The position numbers and the translations under genes were made by a program. From AP-15 sp963777435 (GTDB taxonomy: Bacteria > Pseudomonadota > Alphaproteobacteria > ATCC43930 > CGMCC-115725), in contig CAVZQT010000003.1 in assembly GCA_963777435.1 (NCBI GenBank), positions 2,108,001 through 2,172,000 on the forward strand: DNA of 64,000 nt, written 5' to 3'. A model generated the notes under the pieces. The model had not been told where the DNA came from. It did no database searches and was given only the letters and a program-made list of their open reading frames with translations. Positions 1 to 8,454 of this stretch are shown here, piece after piece (positions within the stretch are counted from its first letter, which is position 1; each line of letters starts with the position of its first letter).

Positions 1-93
1 GGTCTCGATCATCGCGACATCGATGCCGTCGAGCGAGGTGCCGCTCATCAGCCCGATTGCGCACCGCCTCGCTTCCCTGGTCTCGGGCCGCAT
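1..93 (-). CDS. anmK: Anhydro-N-acetylmuramic acid kinase, N-terminal fragment (cut by window edge)
   Basis: Only the first 31 codons lie in the window. They start at an ATG (91-93) and run off the left edge. The visible peptide contains IGLMSGTSLDGIDVA, the signature N-terminus of AnmK, whose glycine and serine residues bind ATP phosphate. AnmK phosphorylates and opens 1,6-anhydro-MurNAc during cell-wall recycling in the cytoplasm. It is divergent from tyrS, an arrangement common in alphaproteobacteria, and the roughly 70 bp between the two starts must hold both promoters. The family assignment is strong despite the short length because the motif is diagnostic. Confidence 0.88.
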   Translation of the reverse strand, partial: MRPETREARRCAIGLMSGTSLDGIDVAMIET

Positions 94-164
94 GACCGGC
101 CGATCCGCGCCCCAGATCGGATGGTGGTGACCCGCTTGGTCCTGTCGTGCTAGACGATGCTGTT

Positions 165-1418
165 ATGTTCACCCCCCGCTCCCGATTTCTCGAGGCCGCG
201 ATCGAACGCGGCTTTGTCCATCAATGCACCGATTTGGAGGCGCTCGACCAACGGCTCAATGAAGCTCGCGTCACCGCTTATGTCGGCTATGACTGCACCG
301 CCGACAGTCTGCATGTCGGCAGTCTCGTGTCGATCATGCTGTTGCGTCTATGGCAGCGCTACGGGCACAAGCCGATCGTGCTGATGGGCGGCGGCACCAC
401 CAGGATCGGCGATCCGTCATTCCGCGACGCGGCGCGGCCGTTGCTCGATGACGCCGAGATCGCGCGCAACATGGACGGCATCCGCAAAGTCTTCACTAAA
501 TTCATCGCATTCGGCGACGGTCCGACCGACGCGGTCATGGTCAACAACGCCGATTGGCTCGACGAACTGCGCTATATCCCATTGCTCCGCGAAGTCGGCC
601 GCCATTTCTCGGTCAATCGCATGCTGACCCAGGACAGTATTCGCTTGCGGCTGGAACGGGAACAGCCGCTCTCGTTTCTCGAATTCAACTATCCGATATT
701 GCAAGCCTACGACTTTGTCGAGCTCGGGAGGCGCTATGATTGCGAGGTGCAAATCGGCGGTTCCGACCAGTGGGGCAATATTGTCGGCGGCGTCGAACTC
801 GGGCGGCGGTTGGACGGGCGCGCGCTCTATGGGTTGACGACACCGCTATTGACGACCGCCTCGGGCGAAAAAATGGGCAAGACCGCGCAGGGCGCGGTGT
901 GGCTGAACGCCGAGCGGCTGTCACCCTACGAATACTGGCAATTCTGGCGCAATACGGAAGACGCCGACGTCGGTCGCTTTCTGCGCCTGTTCACCGAATT
1001 GCCGATGGAGGTGATATCGCGTCTCGAGGCGCTGAGTGGCGGTGAGATCAACGAGGCGAAAAAAGTCCTTGCCACCGAGGCGACAGCACTGGCTCACGGC
1101 CGCGAGGCGGCCGAAGCCGCCGCAGACACCGCTCGCGCCGTTTTCGAGGAAGGCGGCAGCGGCGAAGACCTGCCGCAAACCGCATTGCCGCGCGATTTGT
1201 TCGAACGCGGCATCGCCATCTTTGAATTATTCAGCCGCGCCGGGCTTGCGGCATCGAATGGCGAGGCGAGGCGGCTGATCCGCGGTGGCGGCGCCCGCAT
1301 CAACGATACCGTGGTCAAGGATGAGACGCGAATCGTCGGGCTCGCCGATCTCGGCCGCGACGGCGCCGTAAAGCTTAGCGCCGGCCGCAAGCGTCACGCC
1401 TTGGTCCGCCCGCTTTAG
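165..1418 (+). CDS. tyrS: Tyrosyl-tRNA synthetase
   Basis: Class I aminoacyl-tRNA synthetase that charges tRNA-Tyr in the cytoplasm. The HIGH-type motif appears as HVGS (His about 50), and the KMSKS loop as KMGKT at residues 236-240. A C-terminal S4-like RNA-binding segment (about residues 350-410, containing GEARRLIRGGGARIND) follows the catalytic Rossmann domain. The length of about 417 aa matches bacterial TyrRS. I chose the ATG at 165 (MFTPRSRF) over an in-frame GTG at 147 because family members begin just before this segment. It is transcribed away from anmK. A perfect 9-bp hairpin lies 85 nt after the stop. Confidence 0.96.
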   Translation: MFTPRSRFLEAAIERGFVHQCTDLEALDQRLNEARVTAYVGYDCTADSLHVGSLVSIMLLRLWQRYGHKPIVLMGGGTTRIGDPSFRDAARPLLDDAEIARNMDGIRKVFTKFIAFGDGPTDAVMVNNADWLDELRYIPLLREVGRHFSVNRMLTQDSIRLRLEREQPLSFLEFNYPILQAYDFVELGRRYDCEVQIGGSDQWGNIVGGVELGRRLDGRALYGLTTPLLTTASGEKMGKTAQGAVWLNAERLSPYEYWQFWRNTEDADVGRFLRLFTELPMEVISRLEALSGGEINEAKKVLATEATALAHGREAAEAAADTARAVFEEGGSGEDLPQTALPRDLFERGIAIFELFSRAGLAASNGEARRLIRGGGARINDTVVKDETRIVGLADLGRDGAVKLSAGRKRHALVRPL

Positions 1419-1502
1419 AAATATCCTCTATCGCGGCTGCTCGTCGCGGTCCCTTCGGATTTTGATCCGGGCATCCGCGCCTTTGACGCGGGTTAAACAT
1501 GG

Positions 1503-1525
1503 GTGGCCGGGACGAGCCCGGCCAC
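1503..1525. repeat. Perfect 9-bp inverted repeat (hairpin) downstream of tyrS
   Basis: GTGGCCGGG, a 5-nt loop ACGAG, then CCCGGCCAC form a perfect 9-bp stem between the convergent tyrS and DUF1993 genes. There is no U-run, so it is not a classical intrinsic terminator. It could stabilise the 3' ends of both transcripts or be one copy of a REP-like palindrome. No second copy was noticed in this window. Confidence 0.55.
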
Positions 1526-1572
1526 GGGTCACCTGTTCTGCGCGGATCGCAGGCTGTCGCAATCAGGTAAGA

Positions 1573-2082
1573 TCAGGATGGCATCTGGCCCATGAAATCG
1601 CGCTTGCCGATCTCGATGCCGAGCGAGCGGAGAATGTTGTAGGCGGTCGTTGTGTGAAAATAGAAGTTCGGCATCGCGAAATGATAGAGGTAGACCTGCG
1701 CCTTGAATTGACGCTGCTGGCCGCCGGCAGGGATCGTGACCGTCGAATCCTCCTTGCCGTCGAGCTGGTCGGCGCGCAGACCCTTTAAGAAGTCGATCGT
1801 TTTGTCGAGCCGCGACTGCATGTCGGCCCAGGAATTGTCGAGATCCGGGAGTTGCGGCGGCGTCACTCCGGCGACCGTTGCGGCGCCGAGTGCATGAACG
1901 CAGGCCTGGCGCACTTGCCGGGCCAGCGTGAACATGTCGGGATAAAGCCGCCAATTCAGAGCCGTGGCCTCGTCCCATTTTTTTTCGGTCGCGTGCTTTT
2001 CCGCCTTTTGCAGCGTTCCCTTGATGCCACCGAGCAATTGCAGAAATACCGGCACCGAGGCGTGATACATGCTGATTGCCAT
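1573..2082 (-). CDS. DUF1993 family protein
   Basis: A 169-aa soluble protein resembling the DUF1993 family (DinB-like helical bundle) in length and in the pattern MAISMYHASVPVFLQLL, a central RLYPDMFTLARQVR segment and a C-terminal FHTTTAYNILRSLGI segment. The family has no established reaction. The helical-bundle superfamily often binds a divalent metal through His residues, and His is present near the N-terminus (MYHAS) and in YLYHFAMPNFYFH. The start at 2082 is supported by an AGGAG about 11 nt upstream. It converges with tyrS. Function unknown. Confidence 0.8.
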   Translation of the reverse strand: MAISMYHASVPVFLQLLGGIKGTLQKAEKHATEKKWDEATALNWRLYPDMFTLARQVRQACVHALGAATVAGVTPPQLPDLDNSWADMQSRLDKTIDFLKGLRADQLDGKEDSTVTIPAGGQQRQFKAQVYLYHFAMPNFYFHTTTAYNILRSLGIEIGKRDFMGQMPS

Positions 2083-2243
2083 GATGTCGTCGCTCCTAGT
2101 TTTGGTGAAGGTTAAGGAACGCCATCTTAGCCGCCTCGATTGCCGGCGCAAAGCCGCATCTCCTGCGGCAGATGCCAGGGTGCTCGACGACCGCGGTCGG
2201 GCGTTCTAGTGTAGGGCGATCGGAGCGAGAGGAGGTGCCGGGC

Positions 2244-2459
2244 ATGGCCAAAGAACGGCGTCTCGAAGCGCGTCAAGTCGAAGAAATTTTTCTCGCCTTT
2301 GCCGAGGCGATGCGCGAATTGCCGCCCGATATCGAAGCCGGCTGGCTCGATGCGCAGGGTGATCTGCGGCTCGCCCCCGACATCGCCCGCAAATTACGGA
2401 CTGCGCGTCGAGTGCGGCAACTGCTGGTGGAGTTGCGGCAAAGCCAAAGCGAAACCTGA
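2244..2459 (+). CDS. Small hypothetical protein
   Basis: A 71-aa charged, mostly helical peptide (MAKERRLEARQVEEIFLAF...) with no signal peptide, membrane segment or cysteine motif. The start is well supported by GAGGAGG about 7 nt upstream of the ATG at 2244. It lies between divergent DUF1993 and convergent CoA-transferase genes, so it is probably monocistronic. I do not recognise the family. The codon composition (G/C-rich third positions) is coding-like. Confidence 0.6.
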   Translation: MAKERRLEARQVEEIFLAFAEAMRELPPDIEAGWLDAQGDLRLAPDIARKLRTARRVRQLLVELRQSQSET

Positions 2460-2468
2460 TCAGCGGGC

Positions 2469-3686
2469 TTAACGCCCGTCGGGGCCGGCGATGATCCGGT
2501 CATCATGCAAGCGCCCGATTTCGGTCGAAGACAGGCCGAGGATCTCGGACAGCACGACATCGCTATGTTCGCCCAAGAGCGGCGCTGGGCGCGGCGGCAG
2601 CCGCGGCGCCGCACCAAAATCGAGCGGCAGCCCCGGCAGCAGGTAAGCGCCAATTCCCGGCTGTTCGACATTCGTAAATAACGGGTTGGCCTCCGAGCAG
2701 CGCGGGTCCTCGCCGACTAGTTGACGAAAATCCTGAAAATGCCCCCACAACACGCCGGTGCCGGCGAAAGTCCGCCGGATCTCGTCAAGGCTGCGCGCCG
2801 CACACCAGCGGCCGAGCAGCGCGGCAATCATGTCGCGAGCCTCGTAACGGCCGGCTTCGGTATCGAGATCGACGTCCATTATCGGCGCGATCATCGCGAG
2901 CCGATCGGCGAGACCCGTCGCCTGACCCAGCACCCGCCACTGCCGCGGGGTCAGCGCGATGATCATCACCCTGCGCCCATCAGAGGTGGCAAAGTCGCGG
3001 CCAAAGCTGCCATAGAGATCGTTGCCGATCGCCGGCCGGGCGTGGCCATTGATCTGCACGTCGCCGATATATCCAAGATTGCCGACGGTCGCGAGCATCA
3101 CATCGGCCAAAGCCGCGACCACCTCCTGGCCTTCGCCGGTTCGGCTGCGATGGCGCTCCGCCGCCAGCAGACCGGTGGCGAGATAAAGTCCGGCGGCGAT
3201 ATCCCAGGCCGGCAGGACATGGTTGACCGGCGACCCGCCCACCCCGGTGACCAGCGGGAACCCGCTTGCGGCGTTGACCGTGTAGTCGACCGCGGCCGAG
3301 CCGTCGCGGTTGCCGACGAGACGCAGCACGATCATGTCGTTGCGCATCGCCCTGAGGCTCGGGTAGTCGGGACCGCGCAACGGCGGCAGGTTGGTCAGGA
3401 GGATGCCGCCGCCAGGGCCCGGTGCCGCGGCGAGCGCCCGAGCGATGTCGCGGCCCTCCGGCTTGTCGAGCGCCAATGCCAGCGAGCGCTTGCCTTTATT
3501 GAGCCCCGCCCAATAGAGGCTCGCACCTTCTTTTGTCACCGGCCAGCGGGCGAAATCGAGCCCGCCGCCAATCGGGTCGATGCGGATGACGTCGGCGCCC
3601 ATCTGCGCCATCGTCATACCGCCAAGCGGTGCCGCGACAAACGCCGAGATCTCGACGATCCGCAAATCCTCCAGCAAGCGTTTCAT
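2469..3686 (-). CDS. CaiB/BaiF family (class III) CoA transferase
   Basis: A 405-aa protein with the family III CoA-transferase layout: an N-terminal LEDLRIVEISAFVAAPLGG segment, then GADVIRIDPIGG, then a central AWDIAAGLYLATGLLAAERH segment that carries the Asp expected to form the aspartyl-CoA thioester, followed by TGEGQEV. Family members move CoA between organic acids such as carnitine, formate/oxalate or aromatic acids. The substrate cannot be read from sequence. It starts at ATG 3686, is convergent with the small gene at 2.3 kb and is divergent from thrC, which starts 117 bp away. The length is typical. Confidence 0.9.
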   Translation of the reverse strand: MKRLLEDLRIVEISAFVAAPLGGMTMAQMGADVIRIDPIGGGLDFARWPVTKEGASLYWAGLNKGKRSLALALDKPEGRDIARALAAAPGPGGGILLTNLPPLRGPDYPSLRAMRNDMIVLRLVGNRDGSAAVDYTVNAASGFPLVTGVGGSPVNHVLPAWDIAAGLYLATGLLAAERHRSRTGEGQEVVAALADVMLATVGNLGYIGDVQINGHARPAIGNDLYGSFGRDFATSDGRRVMIIALTPRQWRVLGQATGLADRLAMIAPIMDVDLDTEAGRYEARDMIAALLGRWCAARSLDEIRRTFAGTGVLWGHFQDFRQLVGEDPRCSEANPLFTNVEQPGIGAYLLPGLPLDFGAAPRLPPRPAPLLGEHSDVVLSEILGLSSTEIGRLHDDRIIAGPDGR

Positions 3687-3803
3687 CGGATCATCCTTTG
3701 CGCCGGCATCGTCTGCTACGACCGCTAAGAGTAGGGCTTTTGCCGGCTTGCGACGAGGCGAGTGCAGCGATAGGTTCGCCTCGCCTCAACGGGATTATTT
3801 TTT

Positions 3804-5228
3804 GTGCGATACCTCAGCACCCGCGACCCTCGACCGCAACCGCGGACTGTATCGTTCGAGGAGGTCCTGTTGGCGGGGCTTGCCGAGGATGGCGGACTCT
3901 ATGTGCCGGACGATGTGCCGGCGCTTGACCCTGAAACGCTCGGTGACTTGGCCCAAGCGCCTTATGCGAAAATGGCGGCTCACATCGTCGGCCTATTCGC
4001 CGAAGATGCATTCACGAAGCATGAGCTTTCCCGGTTCGCGCAGGCGGCCTATGGCGGCTTTCGCCACGCCGCGGTGACGCCGTTAGTCCAGCTTGATCAC
4101 GGCTTGTGGCTGTTGGAGCTGTTTCACGGGCCAACCTTAGCGTTCAAAGACCTGGCATTACAGCTCCTGGGCTTACTGTTCGATGCGGCGCTCGCCCGCA
4201 GGGATGAACACCTCACGATCATCGGCGCCACTTCGGGCGATACCGGGTCGGCGGCATTGGAGGCGTGCCGCGATCGCGAGGCGATCGACATCTTCATCCT
4301 GTATCCGTATGGCAGGGTCTCGGAGGTACAGCGGCGGCAGATGACGACGATCGCTTCGGCAAACGCCCATCCGATCGCGATCGAGGGAACCTTTGACGAT
4401 TGCCAGGATCTGGTAAAGGCCCTGTTCGCCGAAGCACAACTGCGCCAGGCGCTTAATCTCGCGGCGATCAATTCAATCAACTGGGCCCGCATTGCCGCGC
4501 AAACCGTCTATTACTTCGCTGCCGCAACCGCTCTCGGAGCGCCCGGCCGTAGCGTGGCGTTCAGCGTGCCGACCGGAAACTTCGGCAACGTCTACGCGGC
4601 TCACCTTGCTCGCCGGATGGGACTGCCGATCGAGCGTCTGGTCATCGGGACCAATCGTAACGATATCCTGGCACGCTACATTGCCACCGGAGACATGGCG
4701 ATCGCCCCAGTCGAGCCAAGCCTGAGCCCAAGCATGGATATCCAAGTCTCGAGCAATTTCGAGCGCTTACTGTTCGAGCTGAAGGGGCGTAGCGGGGCCG
4801 GGGTCAGTGAGGCGATAGCCGAGTTTCGCCGGACCGGCATTCTGCCGCGCGCGGATGGGGAATGGCGCGCGGCGCAGCGGCTGTTCTCCGCTCATACAAT
4901 CGACGACGCCACGACCATGCAAATCATCGCCGACACCTACCAGCGCTCTGGGATGCTGATCGATCCGCACACGGCGGTTGCCGTCGGCGCGGCCCGCGCC
5001 GAATTGGCCGAGAAAAGAAGCGCTGCACCGATGGTGGCTCTGGCGTCAGCGCATCCGGCGAAATTCCCGGATGCGGTCGAACGGGCGACCGGAGTTCGGC
5101 CGGCATTGCCAATGGCACTCGCCGATTTATTCGAACGGCGCGAGCGCATTACCATTTTGCCCAACGATCAGGGCGCCGTGACCAGCTATATTCGCGCCCA
5201 TGCTCGGCGCAGCGAGAGGATCGCATGA
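3804..5228 (+). CDS. thrC: Threonine synthase
   Basis: PLP-dependent lyase that converts O-phosphohomoserine to threonine. The N-terminus MRYLSTRDP...VSFEEVLLAGLAEDGGLYVP is the classic ThrC opening. The PLP-binding lysine is K115 in TLAFKDLALQ, and GATSGDTGSAA is the phosphate/PLP pocket. The 474-aa length fits the long (E. coli-type) subgroup. The start is GTG. The stop overlaps the ATG of the M16 peptidase (ATGA), so the two are translationally coupled. A GNAT gene follows, reproducing a thrC-peptidase-GNAT arrangement common in alphaproteobacteria. Confidence 0.96.
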   Translation: MRYLSTRDPRPQPRTVSFEEVLLAGLAEDGGLYVPDDVPALDPETLGDLAQAPYAKMAAHIVGLFAEDAFTKHELSRFAQAAYGGFRHAAVTPLVQLDHGLWLLELFHGPTLAFKDLALQLLGLLFDAALARRDEHLTIIGATSGDTGSAALEACRDREAIDIFILYPYGRVSEVQRRQMTTIASANAHPIAIEGTFDDCQDLVKALFAEAQLRQALNLAAINSINWARIAAQTVYYFAAATALGAPGRSVAFSVPTGNFGNVYAAHLARRMGLPIERLVIGTNRNDILARYIATGDMAIAPVEPSLSPSMDIQVSSNFERLLFELKGRSGAGVSEAIAEFRRTGILPRADGEWRAAQRLFSAHTIDDATTMQIIADTYQRSGMLIDPHTAVAVGAARAELAEKRSAAPMVALASAHPAKFPDAVERATGVRPALPMALADLFERRERITILPNDQGAVTSYIRAHARRSERIA

Positions 5229-6484
5229 CAATCGAGTTATCGCGTTTGGAAAATGGCCTTCGGATCGCTACCGACCGGATTGACACGGTCGATACCGTTT
5301 CGGTTGGCATCTGGGTCGACATCGGCACCCGCAACGAGCCGGCTGAGATCAATGGCGTTGCCCATTTCCTTGAGCATATGGCGTTCAAGGGCACCGAGCG
5401 GCGCAGCGCCCTGGCAATCGCCGAGGAGATCGAGGCCGTCGGCGGCCATCTCAACGCTTACACCTCGCGCGAGAGCACGGCTTACTACGCCAAAGTCCTG
5501 AAGGAGGATGTGCCGCTGGCGCTCGACATCCTCGCCGACATTCTGCAGCACTCGACCTTCGAGCCCGAAGAGCTGGAGCGTGAGCGCACCGTCATCCTGC
5601 AGGAGATTGGGCAGGCGAACGATACGCCCGACGACATCATCTTCGACCATTTTCAGGAATGCGCTTTTCCCGACCAGGCGATGGGACGGCCGGTGCTCGG
5701 GCGGCCCGAAATCATTCGTCGCCTCGGTCGCGACGAGGTCACATCCTATCTGCGCAATAACTACGGAGCGCGGGGGATGGTTCTGGCCGCGGCGGGGAAT
5801 CTCGACCACGGCCGGATTGTCGAACTCGCCGAGAAATTTCTCGCCGACATGCCGGCCGAGCGTCCGGTCACGACCGAACCTGCGCGTTACACCGGGGGCG
5901 AACGGCGCGAACAACGCGACCTCGAACAGCTCCATCTGGTACTGGGTTTTCCAGGCCTGACACTCGAAGACCCGGATTTTTATGCCGGATCGGTGCTGAC
6001 CACCGCGTTTGGCGGCGGTATGTCGTCGCGTCTGTTCCAGGAAATCCGGGAGAAGCGCGGGCTTGTCTATACGATCCACTGTTTTGGCCACAGCTACCGC
6101 GATGGCGGATTATTCGGCATTTACGCGGGCACCGGCGAGGAAGAGGCTGCCGAATTGGTGCCGGCGCTGTGCGACGAGGCGCGAAAACTCGAAGACGGCT
6201 TGAGCCCAGTCGAATTGGCTCGCGCCAAGACCCAGCTCAAGGCGGGGCTCTTGATGTCGCTGGAAAGCACCTCTACGCGCTGCGAACAGCTGGCGCAGCA
6301 TCTGCTGATCCATGGCACGCCGTTCGATCCCGCTGATACTGTGCGCCGCATCGAGGCTGTCGATGATGCCGCCATCCGCCGCGTCGTCGAACGCTGGCGT
6401 TCTGCGCCGCCCACCTTAACTGCATTGGGTCCGCTCAGCCGGCTCGAAGATTTCGACCGCGTTCGGGCGCGGCTTGCCGCGTGA
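5225..6484 (+). CDS. M16 family zinc metallopeptidase (mitochondrial processing peptidase-like)
   Basis: A 419-aa protein with the inverted zinc motif HxxEH as HFLEH at residues 47-51 (His47, Glu50 and His51). Further Glu residues lie in ERERTVILQEI, one of which would complete the site. The second half carries the family's GGGMSSRLFQEIREKRGLVYTIH signature region. Homologues resemble the beta subunit of mitochondrial processing peptidase. In bacteria they are cytoplasmic or periplasmic peptidases of poorly defined substrate, and no signal peptide is visible here. The ATG at 5225 overlaps the thrC stop. A longer upstream reading frame inside thrC is rejected because the family N-terminus (LSRLENGLRIATD) begins at this ATG. 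Confidence 0.94.
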   Translation: MTIELSRLENGLRIATDRIDTVDTVSVGIWVDIGTRNEPAEINGVAHFLEHMAFKGTERRSALAIAEEIEAVGGHLNAYTSRESTAYYAKVLKEDVPLALDILADILQHSTFEPEELERERTVILQEIGQANDTPDDIIFDHFQECAFPDQAMGRPVLGRPEIIRRLGRDEVTSYLRNNYGARGMVLAAAGNLDHGRIVELAEKFLADMPAERPVTTEPARYTGGERREQRDLEQLHLVLGFPGLTLEDPDFYAGSVLTTAFGGGMSSRLFQEIREKRGLVYTIHCFGHSYRDGGLFGIYAGTGEEEAAELVPALCDEARKLEDGLSPVELARAKTQLKAGLLMSLESTSTRCEQLAQHLLIHGTPFDPADTVRRIEAVDDAAIRRVVERWRSAPPTLTALGPLSRLEDFDRVRARLAA

Positions 6485-6496
6485 CGCTGCGGTAGT

Positions 6497-7096
6497 ATGG
6501 CGCCGCAGCGCAAATCCTTTCCTCGCCTGTTTCTGGCGCGCGCCGACCCGTTCCGCCTGTCCGGAGAGCGCGTTTATCTGCGTATCCCCGAACGCGGCGA
6601 TTGGGAGGTATGGGCGAGCTTGCGCGCACGGTCCCGGAACTTTCTCGAGCCGTGGGAGCCAAGCTGGCCGGTCGACGCTCTCTCCCGGCTCAGCTTTCGT
6701 TCGCGGGTGGCTCGATATGCCGAGGATTGGCGCTGCGATCAGGCCTACAATTTCTTTATTTTTTCGCACGAGGGTATGCTGGTCGGCGGCATCGGCCTGA
6801 CCAATGTTCGCCGCGGCGTTTCCGAAACCGCGAGCCTCGGTTATTGGATGGGCGAACCCTTCGCCCGCCAGGGACTGATGACCGCCGCACTGCCGCTGGT
6901 TCTCGATTTTTCGTTTGACCGGCTTCGTCTCCATCGTGTCGAGGCCGCTTGCTTGCCAAGCAATATCCCGAGCCGTGCGCTCCTGGCCCGCACAGGTTTC
7001 CAACAGGAAGGCTACGCCCGCCAATATCTATGCATAGCCGGTAAATGGCAGGATCACCTGCTCTTTGCCATGCTGCGTCACGATTGGCGCGGTTGA
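6497..7096 (+). CDS. GNAT family N-acetyltransferase (RimJ/RimL-like)
   Basis: A 199-aa protein of the RimJ/RimL branch. LSGERVYLRIPERGDWEVWASLR is the typical opening. A central LGYWMGEPFARQGLMTAAL region is the acetyl-CoA pyrophosphate-binding motif A, and RVEAACLPSNIPSRALLARTGF is motif B. The predicted reaction is acetylation of a protein N-terminus (ribosomal alanine in RimJ), but the substrate is not provable. It starts 12 nt after the peptidase stop, so it belongs to the thrC operon. The ATG at 6497 has no strong ribosome site, consistent with coupled translation. Confidence 0.9.
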   Translation: MAPQRKSFPRLFLARADPFRLSGERVYLRIPERGDWEVWASLRARSRNFLEPWEPSWPVDALSRLSFRSRVARYAEDWRCDQAYNFFIFSHEGMLVGGIGLTNVRRGVSETASLGYWMGEPFARQGLMTAALPLVLDFSFDRLRLHRVEAACLPSNIPSRALLARTGFQQEGYARQYLCIAGKWQDHLLFAMLRHDWRG

Positions 7097-7182
7097 GGGT
7101 CGGCTTCCAGAAAGCGGCCGAAATCTCAAGCGGTCGTTTCCGCGAATGGCTCTAGCGGGGCCCCGTCGCGGGAAGGTTTCGA

Positions 7183-8238
7183 CTACGGCAGATAATACGC
7201 GAAGACCACCGGAGAGACAAAAGCCCAGGTCTCGATAAAGGTCGAGCGTCGCGGCTGCCGGCGGCCGAGTTCCTCCATCGCACCCAACAGGCAGAACCAA
7301 TTCAAGACCTCGTGCTGGCCGCTATCCTCGATCTGGTCGGTCGTATAGCGATGCCAGCTCGCATAATCGCCCCGTTCCAACGCTTCGTACAGGCGGCGGT
7401 CGGCGGGCACATCAGGCCATAGCTGATAGTTCTTCTCGGTCAGGAACGAATGCGACCAGCTCGACGACGCGACGATCGCGGTGCGCCACGGGCTCGCCGC
7501 CATAACCCTCGCTGTCGCAGCCCCAACTTCCATGCACCGCGCCGGATTGGGCGAGGGCGGATCGAGGTTGCGGATGTCGTCGCGCATCGCCAGTGGCAGC
7601 CGTAAACCGCGCGCCGCATTGACGCGGCGGCCGTAACAATTGACCGAAAACGGGATCAACGGGTAGTCGAAGCCGCGGCGGTCGTCATCGAGCAACAGTA
7701 TCGTATTTTCGAAGGCGTGGCCGAGCGTGTGATGCAGCGGCTTATACGCGTAGGCGACGTCGATCCCGCTCTCGATCAACCCAGTTGCGAGATATTTGCC
7801 AGCCTCGCGGTGACCCTTCAGGCGGAAGGTCTTGTCGGCCGGCTCGCCCCACGGGTTGTCGGGTGTGCGGCGATGGGCCCATGGCTGAATGTCGCGGTCC
7901 TCATAGGCGAGCACCGCAAAGGGCGGAACAATGTCCTCCTTAAAATTTTCGTATTGGTCGTCGCCGAACATGATGATGACATCGGGATTGAATTCATCGA
8001 GTGCCCGGCGCGCCTCGGCGAAATGGCGGCGGTAAACCTCGCGCGCCCGCCCGGCCGCGGCAGCGTCCCAATCGTTGCCCAACTCCTGGCGGAGCTCGAC
8101 TGGCCAGTTCGACGGATCCTTATACGCCTCGGGCATATCCGGGTCGGCGAGCGCCGTCCGCATCATAAAGGTCCAGTCCTCGTCGCGGCGCAGCATCAGG
8201 GGCCGATGCGTGCACCCCAATCCCAGGATTTCGGCCAT
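7183..8238 (-). CDS. LigB-type class III extradiol dioxygenase family protein
   Basis: A 351-aa protein resembling the catalytic (beta) subunit of protocatechuate 4,5-dioxygenase and related LigB enzymes, which use non-haem Fe(II) to open aromatic rings. Visible family marks are GLGCTHRPLML near the N-terminus (a likely metal His), NPDVIIMFGDDQYENF, and a C-terminal SSWSHSFLTEKN segment with a second His. No separate LigA-like partner is seen next to it. The ATG at 8238 is preceded by GGGAGGT at good distance, so it is preferred over the GTG one codon upstream. The substrate is unknown. Confidence 0.85.
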   Translation of the reverse strand: MAEILGLGCTHRPLMLRRDEDWTFMMRTALADPDMPEAYKDPSNWPVELRQELGNDWDAAAAGRAREVYRRHFAEARRALDEFNPDVIIMFGDDQYENFKEDIVPPFAVLAYEDRDIQPWAHRRTPDNPWGEPADKTFRLKGHREAGKYLATGLIESGIDVAYAYKPLHHTLGHAFENTILLLDDDRRGFDYPLIPFSVNCYGRRVNAARGLRLPLAMRDDIRNLDPPSPNPARCMEVGAATARVMAASPWRTAIVASSSWSHSFLTEKNYQLWPDVPADRRLYEALERGDYASWHRYTTDQIEDSGQHEVLNWFCLLGAMEELGRRQPRRSTFIETWAFVSPVVFAYYLP

Positions 8239-8454
8239 CACTTACCTCCCTACGCTTTATTTACCCGATATTGTGCTTTTGATCGGCGACAGAACTCAGC
8301 TTGATTACCGCCCGGGATGCCTCGCAAGGGGCAGGCGCGGAACCCATCGCCACGACGTCACACCTGGTAATTCCGCAGGCGGTGTTCACGGGTTCCGGGC
8401 TCGCGGCGATGTCCGCGCACCCGAAACCATGAAAGCCTTTCCTATTCGAAACAG

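Noticed and set aside
2721..3728. Plus-strand frame of 335 codons opposite the CoA transferase
   Set aside because: It lies antisense to a well-matched family III CoA transferase and has a shadow-like, Arg/His-rich composition.
4862..5224. N-terminal extension of the M16 peptidase within thrC
   Set aside because: The family N-terminus starts at ATG 5225, which overlaps the thrC stop. The extension overlaps thrC and reads as low-quality Arg/His-rich sequence.
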